A DNA stretch of 42,710 nt from Mycolicibacterium septicum DSM 44393 (GTDB lineage Bacteria > Actinomycetota > Actinomycetes > Mycobacteriales > Mycobacteriaceae), in assembly GCF_000455325.1 (NCBI RefSeq), contig NZ_HG322954.1:163291-206000 (forward strand), written 5' to 3'. Positions 25,389-34,600 of the stretch are shown in pieces. Both the position numbers and the translations under genes were made by a program. Each line of letters starts with the position of its first letter. Within the stretch, counting starts at the first letter, position 1. The notes beneath the pieces were generated by a model. It had not been told where the DNA came from, did not search any database, and saw only the letters and a list, made by a program, of their open reading frames with translations.

Positions 25389-27109
25389 GCGGCCCGATCC
25401 GCATCGGCAACTGTTCCGGCTTCTACGGCGACCGCATCGCCGCGGCCCGAGAGATGGTCGAGGGCGGCCCGATCGACGTCTTGTGCGGCGATTACCTGGC
25501 CGAACTGACCATGCTCATCTTGGCCAAGGCCCAGTCCAAGGATCCGAACGGCGGATACGCTCGCACGTTCCTCACCCAAATGGAACAGGTGATGGGCACC
25601 TGCCTCGACCGTCGTATCAAGGTCGTCGCGAACGCGGGCGGGCTGAATCCCGCTGGCCTAGCGACCGCGTTGCGGGAGCTGGCCGCGCGTCTCGGCCTTG
25701 CTGCGCGGATCGCGCACGTCGAGGGCGATGACCTGCGCGGTAGCCTCGACGCGATCACGCCGCCCGTCGGCGAGACGAAACCGGTGTCGGCCAATGCCTA
25801 CCTCGGTGCCTGGGGCATCACCGAGGCGCTGCGCTCCGGCGCTGACGTCGTCGTGACCGGCCGCGTCACCGACGCATCGCTGGTGGTCGGTCCCGCCGCC
25901 TGGTGGCACAACTGGGCTCCCGACGACTGGGATCGACTCGCGGGTGCCGTGGTGGCCGGGCACGTGATCGAGTGCGGCCCGCAGGCGACGGGTGGAAACT
26001 ACGCGTTTTTGGACGAGGTCACAGACCGTCGCTATCCGGGGTTTCCGATCGCGGAGGTCGCCGAGGACGGCTCATCGGTGATCACGAAGCATCCCGGCAC
26101 CGGGGGGCTGGTCTCTGTCGGGACGGTCACCGCCCAGCTGCTCTACGAGATCGCCGAACCCGCCTATCTCGGCCCCGACGTGGTGACCCATTTCGACACC
26201 GTCCGCCTGAACCAAGAGGGTGAGCACCGTGTCGGCATCAGCGGCACCAGAGGCAGTCCCCCGCCCGACACGCTCAAGGTCGCGCTGAATGAGGTGGGCG
26301 GATTCCGCAACTCGATGACCATGGTGCTCACCGGCCTCGACATCGAGGAGAAGGCGGCGTTCGCTGAACAGCAGCTTTTCGACGTTCTCGGTGGGCGCGA
26401 CGCCTTCGACGAAGTCGATGTGCGACTGCTGCGTTTCGACGTCGCCGATGCACCGACGAACGAGCAGGCGTGCGCGCACCTGCGTGTGACGGTGAAGGAC
26501 GCCGACCCGCGCAAGGTGGGCCGGGCGTTCTCCGGCGGAATCATGGAGATCGCCCTGGCCGGATTCGCCGGCTTCCACACCACCACGCCGCCGTCCTCGG
26601 AGACCGCCTTCGGCATCTACCGACCGGCCTACGTGCCACGCACGGCCCTCACGCACGTCCTCGTCGATGCCGACGGCACACGGCACGTGATCCCCGACCC
26701 GCCCACGGGTGTAGCGCCTTCGACTGAGCCTGCCGCGCCTGTTGATACGCCCGCACCCACCGGGCCGACACGTCGCGCGCCGCTCGGGTGGGTACTCGGC
26801 GCGCGGTCCGGAGACAAGGGCGGCAACGCTAACCTCGGCCTGTGGGCACGGGATGACCCTGGGTACGCGTGGGCGTGCGCCTACCTCAGCGTCGAGCGGC
26901 TGCGCACACTGCTCGGGCCGGAGACGGCGCACCTGCCCATCGAGCGCTTCGAACTGCCGAATCTACGTGCGCTCAACGTGGTGGTGTACGGCCTGCTCGG
27001 CGATGGTGTCGCATCGTCGACCCGCCCGGACGCGCAAGCAAAGGGGTTCGGGGAGTACGTGCGGTCCCGTGAGGTGGACGTCCCCGAATCGCTGCTCGAC
27101 ACACACTGA
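25385..27109 (+). CDS. AtuA-like (DUF1446) acyclic terpene utilisation family protein
   Basis: AtuA family protein, 574 residues from the GTG at 25385 (GTGA overlap with the previous stop). The large N-terminal DUF1446 domain runs from IRIGNCSGFYGDRIAAAREM through DVLCGDYLAELTM and VVVTGRVTDASLVVGPAAW to about residue 440. A Pro/Ala/Thr linker (PSTEPAAPVDTPAPTGPT) follows, then a compact C-terminal domain (LGWVLGARSGDKGGNANLGLWA to the end). AtuA of Pseudomonas is encoded with geranyl-CoA carboxylase in citronellol degradation, but its biochemical role is unproven. Here a carboxylase of the right type lies at 30842-34482, supporting an Atu-like pathway. Confidence 0.88.
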   Translation: MSGPIRIGNCSGFYGDRIAAAREMVEGGPIDVLCGDYLAELTMLILAKAQSKDPNGGYARTFLTQMEQVMGTCLDRRIKVVANAGGLNPAGLATALRELAARLGLAARIAHVEGDDLRGSLDAITPPVGETKPVSANAYLGAWGITEALRSGADVVVTGRVTDASLVVGPAAWWHNWAPDDWDRLAGAVVAGHVIECGPQATGGNYAFLDEVTDRRYPGFPIAEVAEDGSSVITKHPGTGGLVSVGTVTAQLLYEIAEPAYLGPDVVTHFDTVRLNQEGEHRVGISGTRGSPPPDTLKVALNEVGGFRNSMTMVLTGLDIEEKAAFAEQQLFDVLGGRDAFDEVDVRLLRFDVADAPTNEQACAHLRVTVKDADPRKVGRAFSGGIMEIALAGFAGFHTTTPPSSETAFGIYRPAYVPRTALTHVLVDADGTRHVIPDPPTGVAPSTEPAAPVDTPAPTGPTRRAPLGWVLGARSGDKGGNANLGLWARDDPGYAWACAYLSVERLRTLLGPETAHLPIERFELPNLRALNVVVYGLLGDGVASSTRPDAQAKGFGEYVRSREVDVPESLLDTH

Positions 27110-27158
27110 AACGTCCGGCACGGCGCGGTGGTACCCCTACGGAAAGGTCGAACCCAAC

Positions 27159-27986
27159 ATGGGAAAGCTGGACGGCAAGATCGCGCTCGTATCCGGGTCG
27201 GGGCGCGGCATCGGACGCGCCATCGCCGAGAAGCTAGCAGGCGACGGCGCCAGGGTGGTCGTGAACGACCTCGACGCCGGGCCGGCGAACGAGACGGTGG
27301 CCGCGATCGAAGCCGCCGGTGGCACCGCGGTCGTGTGCGCCGGCAGCGTCACCGAGGACGCTTTCGCCGAACGCTTCGTACAGACGGCCGTCGATGAGTA
27401 CGGCGGAGTGGACATCATCGTCAACAACGCCGGTTACACCTGGGACTCGGTGGTACAGAAAATGAGCGACGAGCAGTGGGATGCGATCCTCGACGTGCAC
27501 CTGAAAGCGCCGTTCCGGATACTTCGCGCTGCCCAGCCGGTGATCAGCGCGGCGGTCAAGAAGGAACGCGAAGCGGGCGACGTGAGTTGCCGCAAGGTCG
27601 TCAACATCTCCTCGATCGCGGGTACAGGGGGCAACGCCGGTCAGGCGAACTACTCCTCGGGAAAGGCCGGCATCCTCGGGCTCACGAAGGCGATGTCGAA
27701 GGAGTGGGGCCGCTACAACGTCACCGTCAATGCGGTGGCGTTCGGCCTCATCCGCACGCGCCTCACCGAAACTCCCGCCGGTGGCGACGGGACGATCGAC
27801 ATCCAGGGTCGTGAGCTCGCGGTCGGCGTCAACCCCGATCTTCTCGCGACCATGGAACGCGCCATTCCGCTGGGCAGGGCCGGAACGCCAGCCGATGGCG
27901 CGGGTGCCGTCTACCTCCTGTGCATTCCCGAGTCGGACTACATCAGCGGGCAGGTCGTGATCTGCGGCGGCGGCTTCAACGCCTGA
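27159..27986 (+). CDS. short-chain dehydrogenase/reductase (3-hydroxyacyl-CoA type)
   Basis: SDR of 275 residues. It has the NAD(P) motif VSGSGRGIGRAIAEKL (GxxxGxG), NNAGYTW, the catalytic Ser in ISSIAGTGGNAG, and Tyr/Lys in YSSGKAG. NDLD after the second strand suggests NAD preference. The ATG at 27159 begins the family-typical MGKLDGKIALV; the open frame upstream to 26742 overlaps the AtuA-like gene and is not used. Members close in sequence oxidise 3-hydroxyacyl-CoA, which fits the product of the MaoC hydratases in the same operon. It is the last gene of the operon, with a hairpin behind it. Confidence 0.9.
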   Translation: MGKLDGKIALVSGSGRGIGRAIAEKLAGDGARVVVNDLDAGPANETVAAIEAAGGTAVVCAGSVTEDAFAERFVQTAVDEYGGVDIIVNNAGYTWDSVVQKMSDEQWDAILDVHLKAPFRILRAAQPVISAAVKKEREAGDVSCRKVVNISSIAGTGGNAGQANYSSGKAGILGLTKAMSKEWGRYNVTVNAVAFGLIRTRLTETPAGGDGTIDIQGRELAVGVNPDLLATMERAIPLGRAGTPADGAGAVYLLCIPESDYISGQVVICGGGFNA

Positions 27987-27995
27987 CGTCTCAGC

Positions 27996-28016
27996 TGGCC
28001 GCTCGTTTCCCGGCCA
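27996..28016. terminator. hairpin between convergent SDR and acyl-CoA ligase genes
   Basis: TGGCCG and CGGCCA form a perfect 6-bp stem around a 9-base loop, 10 bp after the SDR stop and about 37 bp from the end of the convergent ligase gene. No T tract follows. A weak bidirectional terminator is plausible. Confidence 0.45.
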
Positions 28017-28052
28017 TCGCGCGCCCCCTGGCTTATCCGCTCGGATTCGCGC

Positions 28053-29606
28053 TCAGCGCAGGACGACTCCACCCTCGATACCAGCGAACCGTTTGCGCAA
28101 TTCGGTCTTGAGAAGTTTGCCGGTAGCGTTGCGGGGCAACTCGTCGACGAAGTGCACGTCGCGCGGGCACTTGAAGTGCGCCAGCCGTTCTCGGCACCAG
28201 TCCATCATCTCCTGGACGCTCGGCGCCTCCACTGCAGGTTCGGCGACGACGACGGCGACCACGCGTTCTCCCCACTTAGCGTCCTTGCCGCCGATGACAG
28301 CGGCGTCGAGCACGGCTGGATGGCGGAACAGCACCTGCTCGACCTCGATCGGATAGACGTTCTCGCCACCGGAGATGATCATGTCCTTCTTGCGGTCGAC
28401 GAGGGTGATGTACCCCTCCGCGTCCATGCGCCCGAGATCGCCCGTGTGGAACCAGCCACCGCGGAACGCCTCAGCGCTCGCGTCGGGCTTCATCCAGTAA
28501 CCGGCGAACACGTTGGGGCCGCGCACAATCAACTCACCCACGGTGTCGGTGGCCACATCGTGGTCGTGGTCGTTTACGATGCGGGCGTCGACGTGCATCG
28601 CCACGCGGCCGATCGATCCGGCACGCTTGCTGACGTTCTCAGCGTCGAGAACGGTCACCATCGGCGCGGTTTCGGTCATGCCGAATCCCTCGGTGAAGGG
28701 CACACCACGTTCACGCATGAAATCGATGACAGTGAGAGGGACCGGCGACCCGCCGCCCATGGCGTAACGCAGCGCGGACAGGTCAAAGGAGTCGAACTCG
28801 GGCACCTGCGTGAGAGCAGCCCACATGGCCGGCACCATGAACTGGATGGTGACGTGGTGGCTGGACATGGCTTGCAGTGTCGCGCGCGGATCGAACGACG
28901 GCATGATGACGCTGGTGCCGCCGACGTAGAGCAGCGGAAGTGTATGCGCTCCTAAGCCGCCGATGTGGAACATGGGTGCCACCGCGACCGTGACGTCGTC
29001 GCCCCGCAAACCCATGTCGGTGCCCATTACGTTGATCGCGTTCCACAGCAGGTTGTCGTGGGTGAGAATCGCACCTTTGGGTCGGCCGGTCGTCCCAGAC
29101 GTGTACATGACGAATGCGGGGTCCCGGCCGTCGACGTCACACTCGACCGATTCGGATGCTGCGCCCGAGATCAGGTCGTCGAAGGCGTCCTCGCCCGGCG
29201 CGGGCACTCCTCCGGCACGCACGAGGTGTCGCACACGGACCCCTAGTTCGGTGACGGCGCCGGTGGCCTGCGCAGCTAACTGACCCTGGAAGATGAGAAC
29301 GTCAGCTCCTGAGTCGGCCAAGATGTAGCCGATCTCGGGTGCAGCCAACCGCACGTTGAGCGGCACGGTGATAGCGCCGATCTTGGCGCAGCCGAACAGC
29401 ACCTCGATGAACTCAACCGAATTGACCAGCAGCGCCGCGACACGGTCACCCCTGCGCACACCGAGCGCGACGAGTGCGGCGGCCACCTGGTTCGTGCGTC
29501 GATCGAGGTCGGCATAGGTGGTGTGCTGACCGCCGCTGACCAAAGCCGTGCGCCCCCCACTGAGTAAGGAACGTCGGGTAACCCAGTGACCGATGCCGCG
29601 CTGCAT
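28053..29606 (-). CDS. acyl-CoA synthetase (FadD/AMP-ligase family)
   Basis: ANL-superfamily ligase, 517 residues, activating a fatty or branched acid to its CoA ester with ATP. Core motifs in order: P-loop MYTSGTTGRPKGAIL (about 168-182), FGMTETAPMV, GELIVRGPNVFAGYW, HTGDLGRMDAEGYI and GGENVYPIEVEQVL; the C-terminal catalytic Lys lies in RNATGKLLK. Length is full. It is the last gene of the minus-strand operon that begins with the carboxylase beta subunit and lies 25 bp after the acyl-CoA dehydrogenase. In Atu-type pathways an equivalent ligase (AtuH) makes citronellyl-CoA; here it could take the acid from the aldehyde dehydrogenase. Confidence 0.93.
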   Translation of the reverse strand: MQRGIGHWVTRRSLLSGGRTALVSGGQHTTYADLDRRTNQVAAALVALGVRRGDRVAALLVNSVEFIEVLFGCAKIGAITVPLNVRLAAPEIGYILADSGADVLIFQGQLAAQATGAVTELGVRVRHLVRAGGVPAPGEDAFDDLISGAASESVECDVDGRDPAFVMYTSGTTGRPKGAILTHDNLLWNAINVMGTDMGLRGDDVTVAVAPMFHIGGLGAHTLPLLYVGGTSVIMPSFDPRATLQAMSSHHVTIQFMVPAMWAALTQVPEFDSFDLSALRYAMGGGSPVPLTVIDFMRERGVPFTEGFGMTETAPMVTVLDAENVSKRAGSIGRVAMHVDARIVNDHDHDVATDTVGELIVRGPNVFAGYWMKPDASAEAFRGGWFHTGDLGRMDAEGYITLVDRKKDMIISGGENVYPIEVEQVLFRHPAVLDAAVIGGKDAKWGERVVAVVVAEPAVEAPSVQEMMDWCRERLAHFKCPRDVHFVDELPRNATGKLLKTELRKRFAGIEGGVVLR

Positions 29607-29631
29607 GTGATCTGCTCTCGCCAGTAGGTGC

Positions 29632-30786
29632 TCAGTAGGACGCGGGAAGGTTCAGGCTGTGTTGTGCGACGTAGTTCAAAATCATCTCGCGACTGATCGG
29701 CGCAGTTCGCATGAGTCGTGCCGGACCCCATAGCGTGGCGAGGCCGTACTCGGTGGCCATCCCGTTGCCGCCGTGGGTCTGAATCGCCTGATCGAGAGCC
29801 AGAATGCCCGCCTCGGCAGCAGCGTACTTCGCCATGTTGGACGCCTCACCCGACCCGGGGTCGCCTGAGTCGTGCAGGGAGGCGGCGCGCTGGGTCATCA
29901 AGCGCGCCAGTTCGACCTGGATCTTGGCGTGGGCGAGCGGGTGAGATACGCCCTGGTGAGATCCGATCGGCGCACCCCACACGCTCCGCTCACGCGCGTA
30001 GTTGGCGGCCTTGTCGAGCGCGTAACGGCCGATGCCGTTGCCCAGCGCTGCGCCCATGATCCGCTCGGGGTTCAAGCCCATGAACACCTGGCGCAGGCCC
30101 TCGTTCTCCGCGCCGATCAGGTTGCCGACCGGCACACGGACGTCATCGAAGAAGAGAGTGAACTGCTTCTCCGGAGTGACTGCCTGAACCGGGATGAGGG
30201 ACTTGGTCAGCCCAGGTGCATCGGCGGGCACCACGAGGAGGCTCAAGAGGCCGCGACCACGGTCATTGGTCGACGTACGCGTCACGACCAAGATCGCCTC
30301 GGCCTCGTCGACGCCGGAGATGTAGTACTTGGTGCCGTTGACGACCCAGTCGTCACCGTCGCGTTTGGCGGTCGTGGAGATGTTGTGCGAGTTCGAGCCC
30401 GCATCCGGTTCCGTAATCGCGAAGGCCATGATGGTCTCGCCGCTCGCGATACCGGGCAGCCACCGTTGCTTGAGTTCCTCACTGCCGAAGGCCTGAATGA
30501 TCGTTCCGCAAATGGTCGGCGAAACGACCGTCATCAGCAGCGGGCAGCCTGCCGCGGCGAGTTCCTCACCGACGATCTGCATGTCGTAGATGCCTCCGCC
30601 GCCGCCGCCGTACTCCTCGGACAGGTTCACGCCGAGGAAACCCTGCTTCCCCACCGCCTGCCACAACTCGGTGCTCTTCTCGCCTGCCAGCGATTTCTCG
30701 AGGTAGTACTCGTGTCCGAAATCCTTGGCGACCTCGGCAACCGCCTTGCGCAGATCCTGGCGTTCCACCGTTTCGTGCAGTTCCAT
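29632..30786 (-). CDS. acyl-CoA dehydrogenase
   Basis: FAD acyl-CoA dehydrogenase of 384 residues. The FAD/substrate loop MAFAITEPDAGSN, the GTKYYISGVDEAEAILVVTRT beta domain, and the C-terminal helices with IQTHGGNGMATEYGL are present. The start is the ATG at 30786, with GAGGAG four bases upstream; a GTG four codons earlier is the alternative. It would introduce the alpha-beta double bond. It sits between the carboxylase alpha subunit (55 bp upstream) and the ligase (25 bp downstream), as in Liu/Atu clusters where the dehydrogenase makes the carboxylase substrate. Confidence 0.92.
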   Translation of the reverse strand: MELHETVERQDLRKAVAEVAKDFGHEYYLEKSLAGEKSTELWQAVGKQGFLGVNLSEEYGGGGGGIYDMQIVGEELAAAGCPLLMTVVSPTICGTIIQAFGSEELKQRWLPGIASGETIMAFAITEPDAGSNSHNISTTAKRDGDDWVVNGTKYYISGVDEAEAILVVTRTSTNDRGRGLLSLLVVPADAPGLTKSLIPVQAVTPEKQFTLFFDDVRVPVGNLIGAENEGLRQVFMGLNPERIMGAALGNGIGRYALDKAANYARERSVWGAPIGSHQGVSHPLAHAKIQVELARLMTQRAASLHDSGDPGSGEASNMAKYAAAEAGILALDQAIQTHGGNGMATEYGLATLWGPARLMRTAPISREMILNYVAQHSLNLPASY

Positions 30787-30841
30787 GACGCTCCTCACAT
30801 CGCTGATGACGCGCCACTGACCGGCAGCGCGCCGGATTCAT

Positions 30842-32881
30842 TTAGGGCTGTGTGGCGTTGGACGCCACGTCACCGCCCCCCACCATTTCGACCACGGCGA
30901 GTACATCACCGGAGGAAACCTGTTGGCCGACTTCGACCGGCAGGGCGCTCAACACGCCGTCGATCGGGCTGGCGACGGTGTGCTCCATCTTCATCGCCTC
31001 GAGGACGACAAGCGTTTGTCCGGCCGACACCGTTTCGCCCTCAGCGACTGGTAGTCGGATCACCGATCCGGGCATCGGTGCGGTGAGCGAACCCGGCGGG
31101 GTCAACGTGCTCGGGTCGACGAAGCGCGGCACCACTCTCAAGGCGGTATAGCCCAGAACCGAGTCGACATGGGCGAGATCGTCGTCGATGAGTACGTCGA
31201 ACGTTCGGCGCACTCCGCCCACGCTCAGCACGACGCGATCGGTGCTCTCCACGACCACCTCGACGTCGGTCGCCGATTGGTCATCGACGCTCAACCACGT
31301 TCCCGTCGGATGCAGGGTGTAGCCGACGCGTATGTCGCGCCCGGCATGCGTTTGCCAGGTGGTTGTTTGCGGTTGCGAGGGGTTGTTTCGCCATCCGGCT
31401 GGCAGTGACGCTTGCAGGGGCGCGACGGCACGACGAGCGGCCACGCCGGCCACGGTCGCCGCGATGGCGTGCAGACTCTCAGCGTGTGAGTCTGCCAGAG
31501 GCGCGCCGAGTTCGGCGACGTCGTGCCGTTGCAGGAACCCGGTGTCCGTGCCGCGTCCTGCGAACTCGCCGTGGCGGAGGGTTCGCACCAACAGGTCGCG
31601 ATTGGTGGTGACGCCGTGAATACGGGCACCGGCCAACGCCGCCGAGAGACTGGAGAGAGCCTCCTCGCGCGTCGGTGCCCACGCGATGACCTTGGCGAGC
31701 AGCGAGTCGTAGTGGTGGCCGACGACCGAACCGGCGCGGAATCCCGAATCGATCCGCACCCCGGCAAGCGCAGGAACATCCATGGTGCGCAGGGTCCCCG
31801 TGCAGGGCCGGTAGTCGTCGGCTGGATCCTCGGCGCACAGACGGGCCTCGACTGCGTGACCGCGAACTCGCACGTCGTGCATCTCGTCGGGCAGCTCTCG
31901 CCCCATCGCAACCAGCAGCTGGGCCCGCACCAGGTCGAGGCCCGTGACCAGCTCCGTGACGGGGTGCTCGACCTGCAACCGGGTGTTCATCTCGAGGAAG
32001 GCGAAGGAGCCGCCTGTGCCGTCCCGTCCCACGTCGTAGACGAACTCGACCGTGCCCGCGCCCACGTACCCGACCGCGCGCGCGGCAGCGACGGCGGCCT
32101 CGCTCATCCGTGCACGCAACTCCTCATCGACGACCGGGGACGGTGCTTCTTCGATGACTTTCTGGTGGCGCCGCTGCACCGAACACTCGCGTTCGAACAG
32201 GGAGACGACGTTGCCGTGCGTGTCGGCAATGACCTGGATCTCGACGTGTCGCGGGCGCTGGATGTATCGCTCGATGAAGACGGTGCCGTCGGAGAACGCG
32301 GCAGCGGCCTCACGCGAGGCGGAGGCCACCGCCTCCTCAAGCTCATCTGGCGAGGTGACCACGCGCATACCCCGGCCGCCACCGCCAGCGCTGGCCTTGA
32401 CCAGGACTGGGTAGCCGACGTCGGCGGCCAACTTCGCGAGGTGTTCGGCAGACAGGCCCGTCGTGTCGCCACCGGGGAGGACGGGAACACCCGCGTCGGA
32501 CATCATCTTCTTGGCCGCTAACTTCGAGCCCATCGCGTCGATCGCCTCGGCCGGTGGGCCGACGAAGATCAGGTTGGCGGCGGCGCAGGCCCGCGCGAAC
32601 GCGGCGTTTTCGGACAGGAAGCCGTAACCGGGGTGAACGGCGTCGGCGCCGGTAAGCGAGGCTGCGGCGACGATCCGTGACATGTCGAGGTAGGTCTCGG
32701 CGGGGGACGAGCCGGGGAGGCGTACCGCCTCGTCGGCGTCGGCAACATGCCACGCGTCGGCGTCTGCGTCGGAATAGACGGCCACCGTGGCGATCCCGAG
32801 ATCGCGGCAAGTGCGGAACACTCGCCGCGCGATTTCGCCACGGTTGGCAACCAGTACCTTGGAGATCTTCGGCATCGTCAT
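30842..32881 (-). CDS. acyl-CoA carboxylase alpha subunit (biotin carboxylase + BCCP)
   Basis: Biotin-dependent carboxylase subunit of about 679 residues. The biotin carboxylase domain shows KVLVANRGEIARRVFRT, KASAGGGGRGMRVV (ATP grasp) and FLEMNTRLQVEHPVTE (about 290-305). The C-terminal biotin carrier has the EAMKMEH biotinylation site with target Lys. The chosen ATG at 32881 forms TGATG with the beta-subunit stop, favouring coupling; a GTG at 32884 and an ATG at 32875 are alternatives. With the beta subunit it should carboxylate a beta-methyl enoyl-CoA such as methylcrotonyl- or geranyl-CoA, or another acyl-CoA. The substrate is set mainly by the beta subunit. Confidence 0.94.
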   Translation of the reverse strand: MTMPKISKVLVANRGEIARRVFRTCRDLGIATVAVYSDADADAWHVADADEAVRLPGSSPAETYLDMSRIVAAASLTGADAVHPGYGFLSENAAFARACAAANLIFVGPPAEAIDAMGSKLAAKKMMSDAGVPVLPGGDTTGLSAEHLAKLAADVGYPVLVKASAGGGGRGMRVVTSPDELEEAVASASREAAAAFSDGTVFIERYIQRPRHVEIQVIADTHGNVVSLFERECSVQRRHQKVIEEAPSPVVDEELRARMSEAAVAAARAVGYVGAGTVEFVYDVGRDGTGGSFAFLEMNTRLQVEHPVTELVTGLDLVRAQLLVAMGRELPDEMHDVRVRGHAVEARLCAEDPADDYRPCTGTLRTMDVPALAGVRIDSGFRAGSVVGHHYDSLLAKVIAWAPTREEALSSLSAALAGARIHGVTTNRDLLVRTLRHGEFAGRGTDTGFLQRHDVAELGAPLADSHAESLHAIAATVAGVAARRAVAPLQASLPAGWRNNPSQPQTTTWQTHAGRDIRVGYTLHPTGTWLSVDDQSATDVEVVVESTDRVVLSVGGVRRTFDVLIDDDLAHVDSVLGYTALRVVPRFVDPSTLTPPGSLTAPMPGSVIRLPVAEGETVSAGQTLVVLEAMKMEHTVASPIDGVLSALPVEVGQQVSSGDVLAVVEMVGGGDVASNATQP

Positions 32882-34482
32882 CACATCCGGAAGACGCCGT
32901 AGCCGCGCTGGCCACGAACTTCGCCGTTGTGGATGACGGACAGACAGAAACCGAGAACCGTCCGCGTGTCGCGAGGATCGATGATTCCGTCGTCATAGAG
33001 GCGACCGCTGTTGGCCAGAGCCACGGATTCCCGCTCGATTTGTTCCTCGACGGCGGTGCGCATTTGGGCGTCGGCGTCCTCGTCGAAGGGCAGCCCCCGG
33101 TCGGCGGCGGACTCGCGCGCCACGATGGATAGCACTCCGGCCAGTTGGGCCGGACCCATGACCGCCGACTTCGAGTTGGGCCACGCGAACAAAAACCGCG
33201 GCGAGTACGACCGACCGCACATGCCGTAGTTCCCGGCACCGTACGACGCGCCCATGGTGATGGTCACGTGCGGGACAGTGCTGTTCGACACGGCGTTGAT
33301 CATCTTCGCGCCGTCTTTGATGATGCCTCCCTGCTCGTATTCGGCGCCCACCATGAACCCGGTGGTGTTCTGCAGGAAGATCAGGGGCGTGTCGATCTGA
33401 TTCGCCAGCTGAATGAACTGCGAGCCCTTCTCGGCCTCCTCACTGAACAAGATGCCCCGCGCATTGGCGAGGATCCCTACCGGAAAGCCGTGGATCGAGG
33501 CCCAGCCGGTGACCAGTGACGTGCCGTACAGCGGTTTGAACTCGTCGAAGGCCGAGCCGTCGACCACTCGGGCGATGACGTCGTGCGGGTCGAAGGGCAC
33601 CTTCGGATCAACCGACGCGATACCGAGCAGCTGATCGGGGTCGTACTTCGGCGGGTGCGGCGGCAGTGTGGGCCCGGTGCCGCACTTCCGCCAGTTGAGC
33701 CGCGCCATGATGCGCCGGCCGATGCGGATCGCATCCTGCTCGTCCTCGGCCATGAAATCGGCCAACCCCGAAGTGCGGGCGTGCATGTCGGCGCCGCCGA
33801 GCGATTCGTCGTCGGAGACCTCTCCGGTGGCCATCTTCACCAACGGCGGACCGCCGAGGAACACCTTGGAGCGGTTGCGCACCATCACGACGTAGTCGCA
33901 CATGCCAGGGATGTAGGCACCGCCCGCGGTCGAATTGCCGAAGACCAACGCCACGGTCGGCAACCCTGCCGCGCTGTGCTGAGTCAGGTCGTGGAACAGT
34001 TGTCCGCCGGGCACGAAGATCTCTGCCTGTGTGGGCAGGTCGGCACCGCCGGACTCGACGATGTTGATGATGGGCAGTCGGTTCTCCCGCGCGATAGCCA
34101 TGCCGCGGAACACTTTTCGGAACGTGTACGGGTTCGATGCGCCTCCGCGCACGGTGGGGTCGTGAGCGATGATCATCGACTCGATTCCCTCGACGATGCC
34201 GATGCCGACCACCACGCTGCCTCCGACGGGGAAACGGGTGCCCCATGCGGCGAAGGGGCAAAGTTCGAGGAACGCCGTGTCGGGATCGAGCAGGAGTTCG
34301 ATGCGTTCTCGAACGAGCAACTTGCCCCGTTTGCGATGTCGCGCAACGTACTTCGGTCCGCCACCAGCATTGGCCTGCGCCAGCTGCTCCGCTATGGCGT
34401 CGAGTTGAGCGCTGAGGCCGTCGCGGTTCTCGAGGTAGCCGGGAGCCGTTGCATCGACGTGATCGGGTAGGACGTGGACCAA
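32881..34482 (-). CDS. acyl-CoA carboxylase beta subunit (methylcrotonyl/geranyl-CoA type)
   Basis: Carboxyltransferase subunit, 533 residues. Two crotonase-like halves are seen: NIVESGGADLPTQ, NSTAGGAYIPGMCDYVVMV and FLGGPPLVKMATGEVSDDESLGGADMH in the first; LQNTTGFMVGAEYEQGGIIKDGAKM and TMGASYGAGNYGMCGRSYSPRFLFAWPNSKSAVM in the second. These resemble MCC and GCC beta subunits more than propionyl-CoA ones. I choose the TTG at 34482 because GGAGG lies 6 bases upstream and the product starts like its relatives; the ATG at 34503 has no clear ribosome site. It heads the minus-strand operon and is divergent from the dehydrogenase at 34601. Confidence 0.92.
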   Translation of the reverse strand: MVHVLPDHVDATAPGYLENRDGLSAQLDAIAEQLAQANAGGGPKYVARHRKRGKLLVRERIELLLDPDTAFLELCPFAAWGTRFPVGGSVVVGIGIVEGIESMIIAHDPTVRGGASNPYTFRKVFRGMAIARENRLPIINIVESGGADLPTQAEIFVPGGQLFHDLTQHSAAGLPTVALVFGNSTAGGAYIPGMCDYVVMVRNRSKVFLGGPPLVKMATGEVSDDESLGGADMHARTSGLADFMAEDEQDAIRIGRRIMARLNWRKCGTGPTLPPHPPKYDPDQLLGIASVDPKVPFDPHDVIARVVDGSAFDEFKPLYGTSLVTGWASIHGFPVGILANARGILFSEEAEKGSQFIQLANQIDTPLIFLQNTTGFMVGAEYEQGGIIKDGAKMINAVSNSTVPHVTITMGASYGAGNYGMCGRSYSPRFLFAWPNSKSAVMGPAQLAGVLSIVARESAADRGLPFDEDADAQMRTAVEEQIERESVALANSGRLYDDGIIDPRDTRTVLGFCLSVIHNGEVRGQRGYGVFRM

Positions 34483-34529
34483 GGTGTTCCTCCGAGCGAG
34501 CATCGACGCCGATCTGCTGACGCGGTAAT

Positions 34530-34545
34530 GTTAGCCACAATTAAC
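34530..34545. promoter_or_regulatory. short inverted repeat in divergent promoter of carboxylase operon
   Basis: GTTA-N8-TAAC (34530-34545) lies in the 118-bp gap between the divergent carboxylase and dehydrogenase genes, in an AT-richer patch. It could be an operator for a TetR/GntR-type regulator, though no such gene is in the window. The repeat is short and the call is weak. Confidence 0.35.
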
Positions 34546-34600
34546 GACGGGTGACAACCGTGGCAGGACATGCCCCGGGTCGAGCAGGAGGAGCATCGCG

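Noticed and set aside
31523..32521. 332-codon open frame on the plus strand
   Set aside because: Antisense to the carboxylase alpha subunit; no domain-like sequence.
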